In this document: positions 52,494 to 62,169 of the stretch, piece after piece
Layout of the letters: every line of letters starts with the position of its first letter
Numbering within the stretch: the first letter of the stretch is position 1
Assembly (NCBI GenBank): GCA_030066195.1
Contig: JASJCB010000010.1
Location: 1-64,000, forward strand
Origin: Acidobacteriota bacterium
Lineage (GTDB): Bacteria; Acidobacteriota; Holophagae; Acanthopleuribacterales; Acanthopleuribacteraceae
DNA: 64,000 bases
Reading direction: 5' to 3'
Program-made: the position numbers and the translations under genes
Notes under the pieces: model-generated
What the model was told of the DNA's origin: nothing
Database searches by the model: none
The model's input: only the letters and a program-made list of their open reading frames with translations

Positions 52494-52868
52494 ATGGACA
52501 GCGTGATCGATGTTGCCAATCAATTGGTGGACTTTTGTCGTGCCGGTCGCTTTCTTGAAGCCTTAAGTCTATATGCCGATGATGCCGTCAGTGTGGAAGC
52601 CGACGAACAGCCGGGTTATCCCGAGCGGGTCGAAGGCATCGAGGCCATTCGCAATAAAAGCATTCAGTGGGGGAAGGACCATGAGGTCCATCAGGTGGAA
52701 ATCAAAGGCCCCTTCGTGGGTGGTTTTCAATTTGCCGTCTATTTCAATTTCGATATCACTCGCAAGGCCGACGGCGTGCGCATGAACCTGCGTGAGATGG
52801 GGCTTTATGATGTCACCGACGGTAGGGTCGTTCGGGAAGAATTCTTCTACAATCCTCCGAATTCATGA
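52494..52868 (+). CDS. SnoaL-like / NTF2-fold protein
   Basis: The 124-residue product has the cone-fold signature: a helix ([20 protein letters not shown]), a [12 protein letters not shown] strand, a strand-rich middle ([20 protein letters not shown]) and a final strand with [15 protein letters not shown]. SnoaL-like proteins include small isomerases and binding proteins. The active residues are not obvious. GGAGG sits five bases before the ATG. It diverges from the antitoxin-like gene with about 145 bases between them. Function open. Confidence 0.75.
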   Translation: MDSVIDVANQLVDFCRAGRFLEALSLYADDAVSVEADEQPGYPERVEGIEAIRNKSIQWGKDHEVHQVEIKGPFVGGFQFAVYFNFDITRKADGVRMNLREMGLYDVTDGRVVREEFFYNPPNS

Positions 52869-53127
52869 TTTCTTGAGCCTTTCCAGCCGCTTTTTTCGCA
52901 TATACAAGTAAGAACCTGTCACACGGGTTGACCGGGGCGCCGGCATGTCATCAACCACGAGTCTCCAAACTCCTCCAAGGCCGATATGCCCCGGTTTTCC
53001 GCATCACCCCAATCTTCCCTGGAAAAAAAGTGCGATTGTGAGACACAATACTGCCGAATAACGTTATTTGGATGAGTGCGCTTAGGCAAGCCTTCGGCGC
53101 TTGATGAAATAACAGGATGTGTCTCGC

Positions 53128-54555
53128 ATGGAGAATTCACAAAGCGCAAGTACCGCCCTGCCGGGTGTGCGTTCCTCTTTTTGGGGTGATTTGCGGGACG
53201 CCGTCATGGGCAGGGAACACGATTACACCAAGGGCAATGTCAACCGCGCCATTATCCTGCTTGCCATCCCCATGATCCTGGAAATGATCATGGAGGCCAT
53301 TTTCGGCATTGTCGATATCTACTTCGTCGCGCGCCTGGGCAAGGAAGCCGTGGCGACCGTGGCCCTCACGGAAACCGTGATGACCATGTTATTTGCCATC
53401 GGCCTGGGTCTGAGTATGGCCACGACGGCCATGGTGGCCAGGAGAGTGGGAGAAGGTAATATTGAGGATGCACGGATAGCAGCGGCCCAATCGCTGGTTC
53501 TGGGGGCTCTGGTCTCCATTCCCATCACACTGCTCGGCATCTTCTACGGCGCCGCCATCTTTCGGGCCATGGGCGCTGAACCCGAGGTGATTGCCGTCGG
53601 CAGCATGAACGTAACCGTCATGTTGGCGGGCAATGCCACCTTGTTATTGTTGTTCCTGGGCAATGCGATCTTCCGCGGCGCGGGTAATCCGGCCATGTCG
53701 ATGTATGTGTTGGCGGTTTGCAACGGCCTGAATATCATCTTGGATCCCTGTTTTATTTTCGGCTGGGGGCCCTTTCCCGAATTGGGTGTGACCGGAGCCG
53801 CGGTAGCCACGAATATCGGTCGCGGCATCGGCGTGGTCATGCAGTTTGTCCTGTTGATGCGGGGGATGGGGGCGATTCACCTGAAACTACACCATTTCAG
53901 GCCCAGGTGGGATTTGCTGCGTCGTATCGTTCGGATATCCGTGGGTGGAATCATTCAGTGGACCATTGCTACCACCAGTTGGGTCATCATCGTGCGTTTC
54001 GTCGCTTCCTTCGGCAGCGCGGCGGTGGCCGGTTACGGCGTGGCCCTGCGGATCATCGTCTTCACCATCCTGCCCGCGTGGGGACTGAGCAACGCGGCCG
54101 CGACCCTCGTGGGTCAGAACCTGGGCGCCGGTCGGCCCGATCGCGCCGAGTCCTCGGTCTGGCGCTGCGGTTTTTACAACATGATCTTCCTCAGCCTGAT
54201 TATGGTGGGTTTTTTGATCTACGCGGAGGAACTGGTCGGGCTGTTGACCTCGGAGGCCGAGGTTTTAGTTCACGGCGCCCACTGCCTGCGCGTGGTGTCT
54301 TACGGTTATGTCTTCTACGGCTGGGGCATGGTTTTGACCCACAGCTTTAACGGCAGCGGCGATACCTGGACCCCCACCCTGATCAACTTTTTATGCTACT
54401 GGGTCATACAGATCCCATTGGCAGGCGTGTTATCCCTCTACTTGGATTGGGGCACGCACGGCGTTTATATCGCCATCGCCATTTCAGAATCCGTCCTGGC
54501 CGTCATCGGCGCCTGGTTCTTCAAGCTGGGCAAGTGGAAAAAACGGGAGATCTGA
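53128..54555 (+). CDS. MATE-family multidrug/organic-cation exporter
   Basis: The 475-residue protein has twelve predicted helices and the MATE pattern in its first half: IPMILEMIMEAIFGIVDIYF, VARLGKEAVATVALTETVMT, and the ATTAMVARRVGEG turn after helix 2, repeated in the second half (AAATLVGQNLGAG, GAGRPDRAE). MATE exporters swap drugs or cations for H+ or Na+. The start is taken at ATG 53128 with AGGA upstream; a GTG at 53119 is possible. No regulator adjoins it. Confidence 0.88.
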   Translation: MENSQSASTALPGVRSSFWGDLRDAVMGREHDYTKGNVNRAIILLAIPMILEMIMEAIFGIVDIYFVARLGKEAVATVALTETVMTMLFAIGLGLSMATTAMVARRVGEGNIEDARIAAAQSLVLGALVSIPITLLGIFYGAAIFRAMGAEPEVIAVGSMNVTVMLAGNATLLLLFLGNAIFRGAGNPAMSMYVLAVCNGLNIILDPCFIFGWGPFPELGVTGAAVATNIGRGIGVVMQFVLLMRGMGAIHLKLHHFRPRWDLLRRIVRISVGGIIQWTIATTSWVIIVRFVASFGSAAVAGYGVALRIIVFTILPAWGLSNAAATLVGQNLGAGRPDRAESSVWRCGFYNMIFLSLIMVGFLIYAEELVGLLTSEAEVLVHGAHCLRVVSYGYVFYGWGMVLTHSFNGSGDTWTPTLINFLCYWVIQIPLAGVLSLYLDWGTHGVYIAIAISESVLAVIGAWFFKLGKWKKREI

Positions 54556-54622
54556 CTTCCGGCCTGTTGACGAGTCACCTGTCGACATCGGTGCATTGGG
54601 AACACGTCTTGTGAAGACGACG

Positions 54623-54628
54623 TATAAT
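54623..54628 (+). promoter_or_regulatory. Likely -10 box upstream of the kinase gene
   Basis: A perfect TATAAT lies 33 bases before the TTG start I chose. It falls inside the longer open frame that begins at 54596, so transcription from it would exclude that longer start. No clear -35 partner is visible. Confidence 0.5.
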
Positions 54629-54661
54629 AGAAAGCAGCGTTTGAAAAGCAAGGTGCGTCTT

Positions 54662-57613
54662 TTGTCCGATACCAACTGGCAACAAGTAAAAACCATTCTG
54701 GATAAGGCCCTCACGCTGCCGACAGGCCGAAGGGCAGAGTATCTCGACGAAATCTGCGGCGCCGATGCGGCATTGCGTCAGGAGGTCGATTCCCTCCTGG
54801 CCGCGGATCAGTCCGAGGTCGATTTTATGGAAGAGCCTCTGGTCGAGGGGCCCCCGAAACCGCCGCCCATCGAGAAGAAACCTCGTGAAACCGTGGGACC
54901 GTACCGAATCATTCGCGAGTTAGGGCGCGGCGGCATGGGCACCGTCTACCTCACCGAACGAACGGAAGGGGTCACGATGCCCGGCTGGTTGGCGGTTAAA
55001 CTCCTGGAGCACGGCTGGAACACGCCCACCTTCGTTTCCAGGTTCAAACGGGAACAACTGATCCTGGCCGGGTTGAGCCATCCCAATATCGCCCGTCTTC
55101 ATCAGGGCGGCATCAGCGAGGACGGCCTGCCCTATCTGGTGATGGAGTTCATCGACGGCCCCCACCTGACCGAATACTGCCGGCGGCGGAATCTAAGCAT
55201 CCGCGACCGTCTCGGGCTGTTCGTCAAGGTCTGCGAAGCAGTTCGCTACGCCCACGCCAACCTGGTCATCCATCGCGACTTGAAGCCCTCCAACATTCTG
55301 ATTACCGGCGACGGTGAACCCAAATTGCTGGATTTCGGTATCGCTCGAACTTTCGATCCTTCGAGCGACGTGGACGAGGCCACCGTCACCCTGAGCGGCT
55401 GGACCATGTTGACGCCTGAGTACGCCAGTCCCGAGCAGGTCTCCGGCAAGCGCCTGACCACGGCTCACGATATTTATTCCCTGGGAGTCATCCTCTATCT
55501 TCTCCTTACCGGACGCCTGCCGCACAAGTTGAACAAGGAAAGCCTGGAAGAGGTTTTCCGCTCGTTGGAACAGAGCCGCCCGGACAAACCTTCTGTCGCT
55601 GTCTTGGACAAAAGAACCGATACCGGCCGCGTACAGACCGGTCCGCCGGGTTCCGGCCGCAAGCTACACAATCAACTGAAGGGCGACCTGGACACCATCG
55701 TCATGAAGGCCATGCACCGCGACCCGCAACAGCGCTATGATTCGGTAGAAGCGTTTATGGGGGATGTAACGCGATATCTCGCCGGTTTCCCCATTCACGC
55801 CCGTCCCGAAACGCGTCTTTATGTGCTGTCCCGTTTTTTGAGCAGGCACCGGCGCGCTCTGGTCGCCGTATTATTGGTCCTGGCCTTCACCGCCACCGCA
55901 CTTTACCAAAAGCGACAGATCGAGTTGCAAGACCTGAAGGCGCAGAAGACCCTGGCCATGCTCTCCTTCCTGGGCGGCATCGACACCGGACTTCGGCAAA
56001 CCCAAGGTCCCGATACCCGCACACTTTTGGACGAAATCAGGCGGGATCTGCGCCTGGATGAAATGAAAGATCCGGGCCTCAGGATGAGGACCAGCGGGAA
56101 ACTGGCGGCCATGTACCTGCAATTGGGGCACTACCGTGAAGCGGAGCAGCTTTACGAAAACCTGCTTGCTCAGGCCGAAATCTCACCGGAATATACCGAT
56201 GTCATGCAACGCTTGACCTGGATGCAAGCCCTAGCCGATACCCAAAGCCTGACGGGCCGTTTCAGCGCTGCCCACGTTACCTTGCAGAAAGCCTGCAATC
56301 TGGCCGAGACAGGCTTGAAATCCCTGGTCCTCCGTGTTGAAGAAGTCAAAAATGGTATGCGTCCCCATGAACTGAAACCTGGCCAAAAGGCGAATGCCCT
56401 GTCACAAATTTACAGGAAGCTGGCATTGAACGCCCTTCTCTCAGGCAATACCGTACATCTGGACCGGTACAAATTTCACAACTCCATCCAATACCGCTTG
56501 AACACGGAGCCTTTTGCCGCCCTGTTCCAAATGATTCATGCCTTGATGATCGGCAAAGAGCTGCCGCCGCAAACCCTAATGTATCATTCCAGGTTGATGA
56601 GAAACGTTCCGCATAAACAGCAAGAGGAGCATCTTCTATGGCTCGCCATGGTTGTTAGAAGCGCTGTACTGTATCGGTCGGATCGTTTCGAAGAGTCCGA
56701 GGAAACCTGGCGGCAAGCCTGTCTTCTGGAGCCCAATCTCTTCCCGGGCGCCGACAGCCGAATCATCCTTCACCTGCTGGCCGGTGCGCGTCTCTTACAA
56801 CACCAGGACCGTTTCGAAGACGCGGCCGGCCTGCTCCAGCGCCTGCTCGAAACCCAAATATGGTTGGACCGAAACGATATGCCGACGGCCTTGGCCCTGT
56901 TGCGCCGACAGGTTACTTCCACACCACTCGAAGGACCGGAACAAACGCCGCTGCAACTTCAAAGCCTGGGACCTCCGGTGGATGCGGCTTACGAACAATT
57001 GGCCCTGGGCAACCATCGACAAGCCGACGCTATTTTGGATGAGGTTGACACATTCCTGGCGACACTGAGCCCGGACTTGCAGGAAGAATCTCTCACCATG
57101 CAAATCAAGTGTCGCATAGCAGGGGCAAGAACCCTTTCAGCATGTCGCCGGGGCGCCTTCACGGAAGCGGAAGCGTTTCTGGAAAGAGCCGAGGCCCTGG
57201 CCGATGAATATTTAGGGCCGCAAAGCGGAATGGCCGCCCGTCTGATGTCCGTCAGAGGGTACCTGACCGGCGCAAAAGGAAACCGCACCGAAGCCCGCCG
57301 AATCCTGGCCCGAGCCCACGACCGCCTGGAAGCTGTGCACGGCGGTCATGCCCTGGCCGTGACCGATCCTCTACTTCATCTGGCCAGGCTGAGCTACCTG
57401 GACGGAAACTGGAACGAAGCTGAAAAGCTCGCCGGCGCCGCCTACCAATTGCGCCGGGGCATCCTGGCTCCCGATCACGGTCTCACCATCGAGGCGCTGG
57501 CCCTGTATGCCGACATCCTTGAAAACCTGGACCCGGCCCGGACGGACGCCATACGCGAACAACTGGCATCCATGAGGGATACACGAGTCAAGACGTTTTC
57601 TACCATAGACTAA
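54662..57613 (+). CDS. Membrane Ser/Thr protein kinase with TPR-like sensor part
   Basis: The 983-residue protein opens MSDTNWQQVKTILDKALTLP, a common start of this kinase group. It has the glycine loop (ELGRGGMGTVYL, near 87), AVKLLE (Lys, near 113), HRDLKPSN (near 206) and DFGIA (near 224). One transmembrane helix lies near 398-415 (RALVAVLLVLAFTATALY), followed by a C-terminal part of about 560 residues of TPR-like helices (YREAEQLYENLLAQA, RFSAAHVTLQKACNLAE). The TTG start follows AAGGTG. The kinase domain is cytoplasmic and the TPR part is on the other side. The regulator target is not in the window. Confidence 0.9.
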   Translation: MSDTNWQQVKTILDKALTLPTGRRAEYLDEICGADAALRQEVDSLLAADQSEVDFMEEPLVEGPPKPPPIEKKPRETVGPYRIIRELGRGGMGTVYLTERTEGVTMPGWLAVKLLEHGWNTPTFVSRFKREQLILAGLSHPNIARLHQGGISEDGLPYLVMEFIDGPHLTEYCRRRNLSIRDRLGLFVKVCEAVRYAHANLVIHRDLKPSNILITGDGEPKLLDFGIARTFDPSSDVDEATVTLSGWTMLTPEYASPEQVSGKRLTTAHDIYSLGVILYLLLTGRLPHKLNKESLEEVFRSLEQSRPDKPSVAVLDKRTDTGRVQTGPPGSGRKLHNQLKGDLDTIVMKAMHRDPQQRYDSVEAFMGDVTRYLAGFPIHARPETRLYVLSRFLSRHRRALVAVLLVLAFTATALYQKRQIELQDLKAQKTLAMLSFLGGIDTGLRQTQGPDTRTLLDEIRRDLRLDEMKDPGLRMRTSGKLAAMYLQLGHYREAEQLYENLLAQAEISPEYTDVMQRLTWMQALADTQSLTGRFSAAHVTLQKACNLAETGLKSLVLRVEEVKNGMRPHELKPGQKANALSQIYRKLALNALLSGNTVHLDRYKFHNSIQYRLNTEPFAALFQMIHALMIGKELPPQTLMYHSRLMRNVPHKQQEEHLLWLAMVVRSAVLYRSDRFEESEETWRQACLLEPNLFPGADSRIILHLLAGARLLQHQDRFEDAAGLLQRLLETQIWLDRNDMPTALALLRRQVTSTPLEGPEQTPLQLQSLGPPVDAAYEQLALGNHRQADAILDEVDTFLATLSPDLQEESLTMQIKCRIAGARTLSACRRGAFTEAEAFLERAEALADEYLGPQSGMAARLMSVRGYLTGAKGNRTEARRILARAHDRLEAVHGGHALAVTDPLLHLARLSYLDGNWNEAEKLAGAAYQLRRGILAPDHGLTIEALALYADILENLDPARTDAIREQLASMRDTRVKTFSTID

Positions 57614-57761
57614 TCAGGTCGTCGCGAGTCGATTCGTTGATGAGCGGATTCAAGATCCGCAAACCGTATGGATATGGCAGATTATTTGAGTTGTTCAAAG
57701 GGAAACTTCTCAACAAGTTCGGGCAGTGTAATGGAAAAGTGCCGGACATTTATTAACCCAC

Positions 57762-57925
57762 CAGGCGGCCGGGGCGACGGCAAATTTTCCGCCGGTTTTT
57801 AAGGCGCGGCCCGGGCGCCGGGTACTTCGCAAGAGAATTTTGGCAGGCGGCCGGGGCGACGGCAAATTTTCCGCCGGTTTTTAAGGCGCGGCCCGGGCGC
57901 CGGGTACTTCGCGAGAGAATTTTGA
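57762..57925. repeat. 82-base direct tandem repeat, two copies
   Basis: Units at 57762-57843 and 57844-57925 are identical but for a few positions (CAAGAG against CGAGAG, and the last bases). Each holds GGCGCGGCCCGGGCGCC, a GC-rich near-palindrome, after a TTTTT stretch. On either strand this could end transcripts from the convergent genes, but no hairpin is followed directly by a T-run. Confidence 0.8.
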
Positions 57926-57994
57926 TAGGCGCCGATTCGCCTCAAATCACTGAGGGTCGAAATAGAACCAATCAGACGGGCAAGGCAGGCATGC

Positions 57995-58013
57995 TGATGG
58001 GTAATACCCATCA
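57995..58013. repeat. 19-base palindrome
   Basis: TGATGGGTAATACCCATCA reads as an 8-base stem with a 3-base centre. It stands alone in the gene-free region. An operator-like site or RNA hairpin are both possible. Confidence 0.4.
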
Positions 58014-58155
58014 CCGGGCTCGAGACATTCATTGCAGACCTGGAAAACGGACTCCCCGAGCTCGGGCAAAACCTATTGACACGTAAAACGGACGTACCGC
58101 GCACGGCGACAACGTTTTTTTACAGGTCGTGCATGTACGAAAACATTCGCTGGTC

Positions 58156-59019
58156 TTACATCTCTTTTGCAATGTCTTTGACTTCGTCCGGCGTCAATGC
58201 CGTCATGGCGGCAACTTCTTCCGGGCTCATGCCGTGCTGCAGCAAGCGCCGAGCGGTTGCGGTATTGGCATTCTTTTCCCCGACCAACTGACCCATACTG
58301 TATGTGGATAATGCCATACTGGCTTGAAATCGCAGGTCTTCCAAGTAGGCTTCGTATTTCTTTCTCTCTTCGTCCGACATCTTCAGGATGTCCAGTTTCT
58401 CTTTGGCGCTTTGCAGTCCCTTGGCTTTGAAACTGTCTTTGATCTCTTCGTTCTTCAGGAAGTAGATCCATTCGTCCAAAGTGTCGCGGATGGCGTCGTC
58501 GTAGCGGGGGACCTTGACCAGGTAGTATTCCGGGAACAAATCCGCCGGCGAGTTCACCTGGAAGAGACTTTTCTGGTTTTCCGTCAAGGCCAGGTCGTCA
58601 TTGAAGCGCAAACCGTGGAAAGTGGTGGTGCCGTGATACAGGTAGTCTTTACCCTGACCCAAGTCGAAATAGACAATGCTCACCGAATAAAGCTTCTTAA
58701 CGGCGGCATAGGACGCACCCGCGTGCAGGTGCTCAACCATTGCTTTAGAGGTGCCGTACATCAGGCGTTGCAGATAATCGGCCTCCGATTCATTCTGAAC
58801 CTCGATGATAATGAGCCGGCCGTCTTCGTTTTTCACCAGCAGATCCACTCGATTGTACTTGTCGCGAGCGTCTTCCTTATTGCTCTCACTCTCCAGGATC
58901 TCTTGAATGCGAATATCGAAACGCAGGAGTTCCGACAAGAACCCTTCCAGGATCTCGAAGTTGGCTTTGTCCCGCAATATCTTTTTTATGGCCCAATCCA
59001 GGCGAACCAATCGGCCCAT
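58156..59019 (-). CDS. PD-(D/E)XK nuclease-fold protein (Rpn/transposase-associated PDDEXK_2 type)
   Basis: The 287-residue product begins RLDWAIKKILRDKANFEILE and has RVDLLVKNEDGRLIIIEVQN near residue 77, the D...ExQ core of the PD-(D/E)XK fold. Helical sequence and a C-terminal segment with EEVAAMTALTPDEVKDIAKE, typical for this Rpn-like family, follow. Such proteins are recombination-promoting nucleases present in many copies in some genomes. AGGAGG precedes the ATG. No inverted repeats of an insertion sequence flank it. Confidence 0.82.
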   Translation of the reverse strand: MGRLVRLDWAIKKILRDKANFEILEGFLSELLRFDIRIQEILESESNKEDARDKYNRVDLLVKNEDGRLIIIEVQNESEADYLQRLMYGTSKAMVEHLHAGASYAAVKKLYSVSIVYFDLGQGKDYLYHGTTTFHGLRFNDDLALTENQKSLFQVNSPADLFPEYYLVKVPRYDDAIRDTLDEWIYFLKNEEIKDSFKAKGLQSAKEKLDILKMSDEERKKYEAYLEDLRFQASMALSTYSMGQLVGEKNANTATARRLLQHGMSPEEVAAMTALTPDEVKDIAKEM

Positions 59020-59121
59020 ACCAAGCCTCCTAAGCCTATTCTATCCTGGCTACAACCGGTCAGGGAAAGTTTTTGCCACGTATTACGGCGCCACCCGATA
59101 CGCCTATTCAGTTTGTTTCGC

Positions 59122-60183
59122 TCAGCCCAGGTTGGAGATTCTGTCGGTTTCTATAGCGCGCACGGCCATGTCGCCGCAACCGCGCACCAACTCGATCAGG
59201 CTTGCGAAGCGTTTGTCTTGGGTGAAGCCCTTTTTATAGCGGTAATAGATCTGCTGACCGATTACCCCTAGTTTGAACAGGCCGAAGGTGTAATAAAAAA
59301 CCGGGTGCTCCACCATGCGGCCGGTCAGTTTGGCGTAGCGGGCCAGCAATTCGGTGCGGCTTGGGTTACCGGGAAGGTTGGTCAGACCCACCAGGGCAAA
59401 CGCCTTGTTGTCGTCGGGTTCTACCCAATAGGCAAGCGTGGTGCCCAGATCCATCAGGGGATCGCCCAGCGTGCACATCTCCCAGTCCAGCACGGCGATG
59501 ATGCGGGTCAAGTCAGTCGGGTCCAAGACCATGTTATCGTATTTGTAGTCATTGTGGATGAGCGCCGAGCCCGAATCCTCCGGCATGTTTTCCAACAGCC
59601 AGGATACGGCGCGCTCCATACCCTGCAGATCGTCAGTCTGCGCGTTTTGGTAACGCTTGTGCCAACCTTCCACCTGGCGCTTTACATAACCCTCGGGTTT
59701 GCCCAGTTGATCCAAGCCGGCCGCAACCACGTCCAAACCGTGGAGTTCGGCCAGGTTGCCGATAAAGGACTCGGACAGGCTTTTCATGACGGCGGGACTC
59801 AGGTTCAGGGCCTGGTCCGGTTTGCGCAGAATAACGCCTTTGACGCGTTCCATTACGTAAAAGGGGGCGCCGATGATCGATTCATCCTCGGTATAAGCAA
59901 GAGTGCGCGGCGACTTGTCCCAAACCTTCGACAGCCCGGACAGCACCCGGTATTCTCGCCCCATGTCATGCGCACTCTTGATCTTTGCTCCGAAGGGCGG
60001 ACGGCGCAACACCATCTCCTTACCGCCCATAGCGATCAGATAAGTCAGGTTACTGAAACCGCCCGGAAATTGTTTTACCTCCAACTCGCCTTCGCAGCCT
60101 GGGATATTGGCGGCCAGATAGGCTTGCAGCGGTTCTACCTGTAATTCTTCGCCCTTGCGGATACCGGTAGCCTGGTCGAGCAT
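59122..60183 (-). CDS. Aminoglycoside-phosphotransferase-fold kinase (ACAD10/11-like)
   Basis: The 353-residue protein has the APH fold: MVLRRPP (nucleotide-binding Lys region), LIHNDYKYDNMVLD (catalytic loop HxDxxxxN with Asp and Asn), and VLDWEMCTLGDPLMDLG (metal-binding DWE). Proteins of this set phosphorylate hydroxyacyl groups or small alcohols beside acyl-CoA dehydrogenases. AGGAGGG leads the ATG at 60183. It is divergent from the AAA ATPase gene with about 165 bases between. Substrate unknown. Confidence 0.85.
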   Translation of the reverse strand: MLDQATGIRKGEELQVEPLQAYLAANIPGCEGELEVKQFPGGFSNLTYLIAMGGKEMVLRRPPFGAKIKSAHDMGREYRVLSGLSKVWDKSPRTLAYTEDESIIGAPFYVMERVKGVILRKPDQALNLSPAVMKSLSESFIGNLAELHGLDVVAAGLDQLGKPEGYVKRQVEGWHKRYQNAQTDDLQGMERAVSWLLENMPEDSGSALIHNDYKYDNMVLDPTDLTRIIAVLDWEMCTLGDPLMDLGTTLAYWVEPDDNKAFALVGLTNLPGNPSRTELLARYAKLTGRMVEHPVFYYTFGLFKLGVIGQQIYYRYKKGFTQDKRFASLIELVRGCGDMAVRAIETDRISNLG

Positions 60184-60350
60184 GGGGAGACCCTCCTGAA
60201 ACAGCATTCATTTCACGCACATTATTCCATAACCCCGGCCCCGCGCCCATTGAAATCACCGCCGGCCGTCGATTGCTTCGGTATATCTCGTGCTTCCGTT
60301 CGATCTTTGGTCTAGAATACGCAATTGGACCGAACTGTATGGAAGAGGTT

Positions 60351-61706
60351 ATGGACGCAACAACCATCCAATCACTCACACACGCCCTGGAAGCAAGTCC
60401 CGACAACTATCCTCTGCTGATGACCCTGTTACGCGGCATGATCGCGGGTGGGGTTGCCGAAGAGGGTTTCGCATTGATGCAACAATACCGGCCGGACCTT
60501 GATTTTGAAAGCGCGCAGGACCAGGTAGACGCGGCGATTTGCTGCCTGGAAGCCGGCGAGGCCGAGACGGCGCTCGAGATCTGCCGAGCCGAAGGACCCG
60601 AGGTCTTGATTATCCGCGCCACGGCCCTGGCTGATTTAGAGCGCCCCAAGGACGCCCTGGATGTCTACCGGAAAGCGGTGCGCGCCAACCCCACCTTGGA
60701 AGACAAGGAGTTGGAAGCCCGCATCAACGCGCGCACCAGCGCCCATGTCATCGATCGTCAGGGGCACCCCACCAAACTGCGCGTGATCAGCAACGACGAC
60801 ACCGACCAGACCGAGTTGAAACGCCTGCTGAACCCCGAGGAAGAAAAGGTGACCTTTGCCGATGTGGGCGGTTTGGACGGCATCAAAAAACAAATCGAAA
60901 AGCGCATTATCCTGCCCTTCCAAAAGCCGTCCATCTTCCAACGCTTCAAGAAACGCGTGGGCGGCGGCATTCTGTTGTACGGCCCGCCGGGCTGCGGCAA
61001 AACCCTGCTGGCGCGGGCGACCGCCGGTGAATGCGATGCGCAGTTCTTCAACGTGGCCATTCAAGATGTGCTGGACATGTACATCGGCGAGTCGGAGCGC
61101 AAGCTGCACGCCATTTTCGATGAGGCGCGCCGCAAAACGCCGTCCGTCCTGTTCTTCGATGAAATCGAGGCCCTGGGCGGCAAGCGGCAGTATACGCGAG
61201 AGGGTACCGCCTCTAAATTGGTCAGCCTGTTCCTGGCCGAGATGGACGGTTTTGCCAAGGATAATCAGGGCGTGTTGATTCTAGGCGCCACCAATGTGCC
61301 CTGGTCCATCGATCCCGCCTTCCGTCGGCCCGGCCGTTTCGATCGCGTCTTGTTTGTACCGCCGCCCGACCGCGATGCGCGTGCTTCCATCCTGAACCTT
61401 CACCTGGCCGGTCGGCCCGTAGCCGGGGGGATCGATACCAGGGTTCTGGCCAAAGGCACGTCAGGTTTTTCCGGCGCCGATCTGTTGGAAGTGGTCGAAA
61501 CCGCGGGCGATCTGGCCATCGAAGCATCCCTGGCCGCCGGTAGCGAATCGCCGATTACCCAGGCCATGCTGAAGGATGCTTTAGACGATGTGAAACCCAC
61601 GACCCTGGAATGGCTGACCACCGCTCGCAATTACGCCCGCTACGCCAATGAGGGCGGGCAGTATGACGAGGTTCTGGCTTTCCTCAAAAAACACGGGAAG
61701 AATTGA
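60351..61706 (+). CDS. TPR-AAA+ ATPase (CDC48/SpoVK-like)
   Basis: The product is about 451 residues. An N-terminal part of about 120 residues has two or three TPR-like helix pairs (NYPLLMTLLRGMIAGGVAEE, GEAETALEICRAEG). A single AAA module follows: DVGGLDGIKKQI, Walker A GPPGCGKTLLAR, Walker B SVLFFDEIEAL, and the RRPGRFDRVLF arginine-finger box. The start is uncertain: ATG 60339 or 60351; GAGG lies only two bases from the latter. Two membrane-protein genes follow within two bases and with overlap, so the three are one unit. Probably an unfoldase acting at the membrane; inference. Confidence 0.85.
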   Translation: MDATTIQSLTHALEASPDNYPLLMTLLRGMIAGGVAEEGFALMQQYRPDLDFESAQDQVDAAICCLEAGEAETALEICRAEGPEVLIIRATALADLERPKDALDVYRKAVRANPTLEDKELEARINARTSAHVIDRQGHPTKLRVISNDDTDQTELKRLLNPEEEKVTFADVGGLDGIKKQIEKRIILPFQKPSIFQRFKKRVGGGILLYGPPGCGKTLLARATAGECDAQFFNVAIQDVLDMYIGESERKLHAIFDEARRKTPSVLFFDEIEALGGKRQYTREGTASKLVSLFLAEMDGFAKDNQGVLILGATNVPWSIDPAFRRPGRFDRVLFVPPPDRDARASILNLHLAGRPVAGGIDTRVLAKGTSGFSGADLLEVVETAGDLAIEASLAAGSESPITQAMLKDALDDVKPTTLEWLTTARNYARYANEGGQYDEVLAFLKKHGKN

Positions 61707-61707
61707 C

Positions 61708-62169
61708 ATGCATTATCAAATTGCCGATGAGCCGCAACCCGGCGGCATGGCCAAACTGGCCGTGCGGCCCATCTGGCCGCTTTTTGCCATTATGTTCGCC
61801 GGCGGATGGCTGGCCTTCAGCTGGTTTGTCTTCAACGCCTTCGCTATCGGCGATCCCAACAGAATGAAAACTCTGGTGCTGGCTATATTCAGTTTTGTCG
61901 GCTCCGCCCTCCTGGCTTTCACCACTCTCTTTTTGGGCAGTCAATTGGACTGGGGCCCCTACCATTATCGTTACGCCTTCCTGATCTTACTGGTCTGGAA
62001 ACTGGGCATGGCCTATTACATAATGTTGATTCAGTCGCGCACCTTCGACCTTTACGAACACTTCGGCGGCACCACGGTTAACGGTTTGTTCATGGTCATC
62101 ATCGGCTACTTCGTTTCCAAGGGGTTATACGCCCAGTTGCCGACCTTCATGATCCTGGTGGTGCGCTGA
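61708..62169 (+). CDS. Polytopic membrane protein (153 residues)
   Basis: MHYQIADEPQPGGMAKLAVR is a short soluble start, followed by four hydrophobic helices (PLFAIMFAGGWLAFSWFVFN, LVLAIFSFVGSALLAFTTLF, YAFLILLVWKLGMAYYIMLI, FMVIIGYFVSKGLYA). No family recognised. It begins two bases after the AAA gene and ends on the first base of the TPR gene. A membrane platform for the AAA ATPase is the simplest reading, but that is context only. Confidence 0.65.
   Translation: MHYQIADEPQPGGMAKLAVRPIWPLFAIMFAGGWLAFSWFVFNAFAIGDPNRMKTLVLAIFSFVGSALLAFTTLFLGSQLDWGPYHYRYAFLILLVWKLGMAYYIMLIQSRTFDLYEHFGGTTVNGLFMVIIGYFVSKGLYAQLPTFMILVVR

Larger units (their letters stand above)
57614..58155. other. Gene-free region with tandem repeat and palindrome
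   Basis: About 540 bases between convergent genes with no supported coding sequence. It contains the 82-base tandem repeat and a 19-base palindrome listed separately. Confidence 0.5.
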
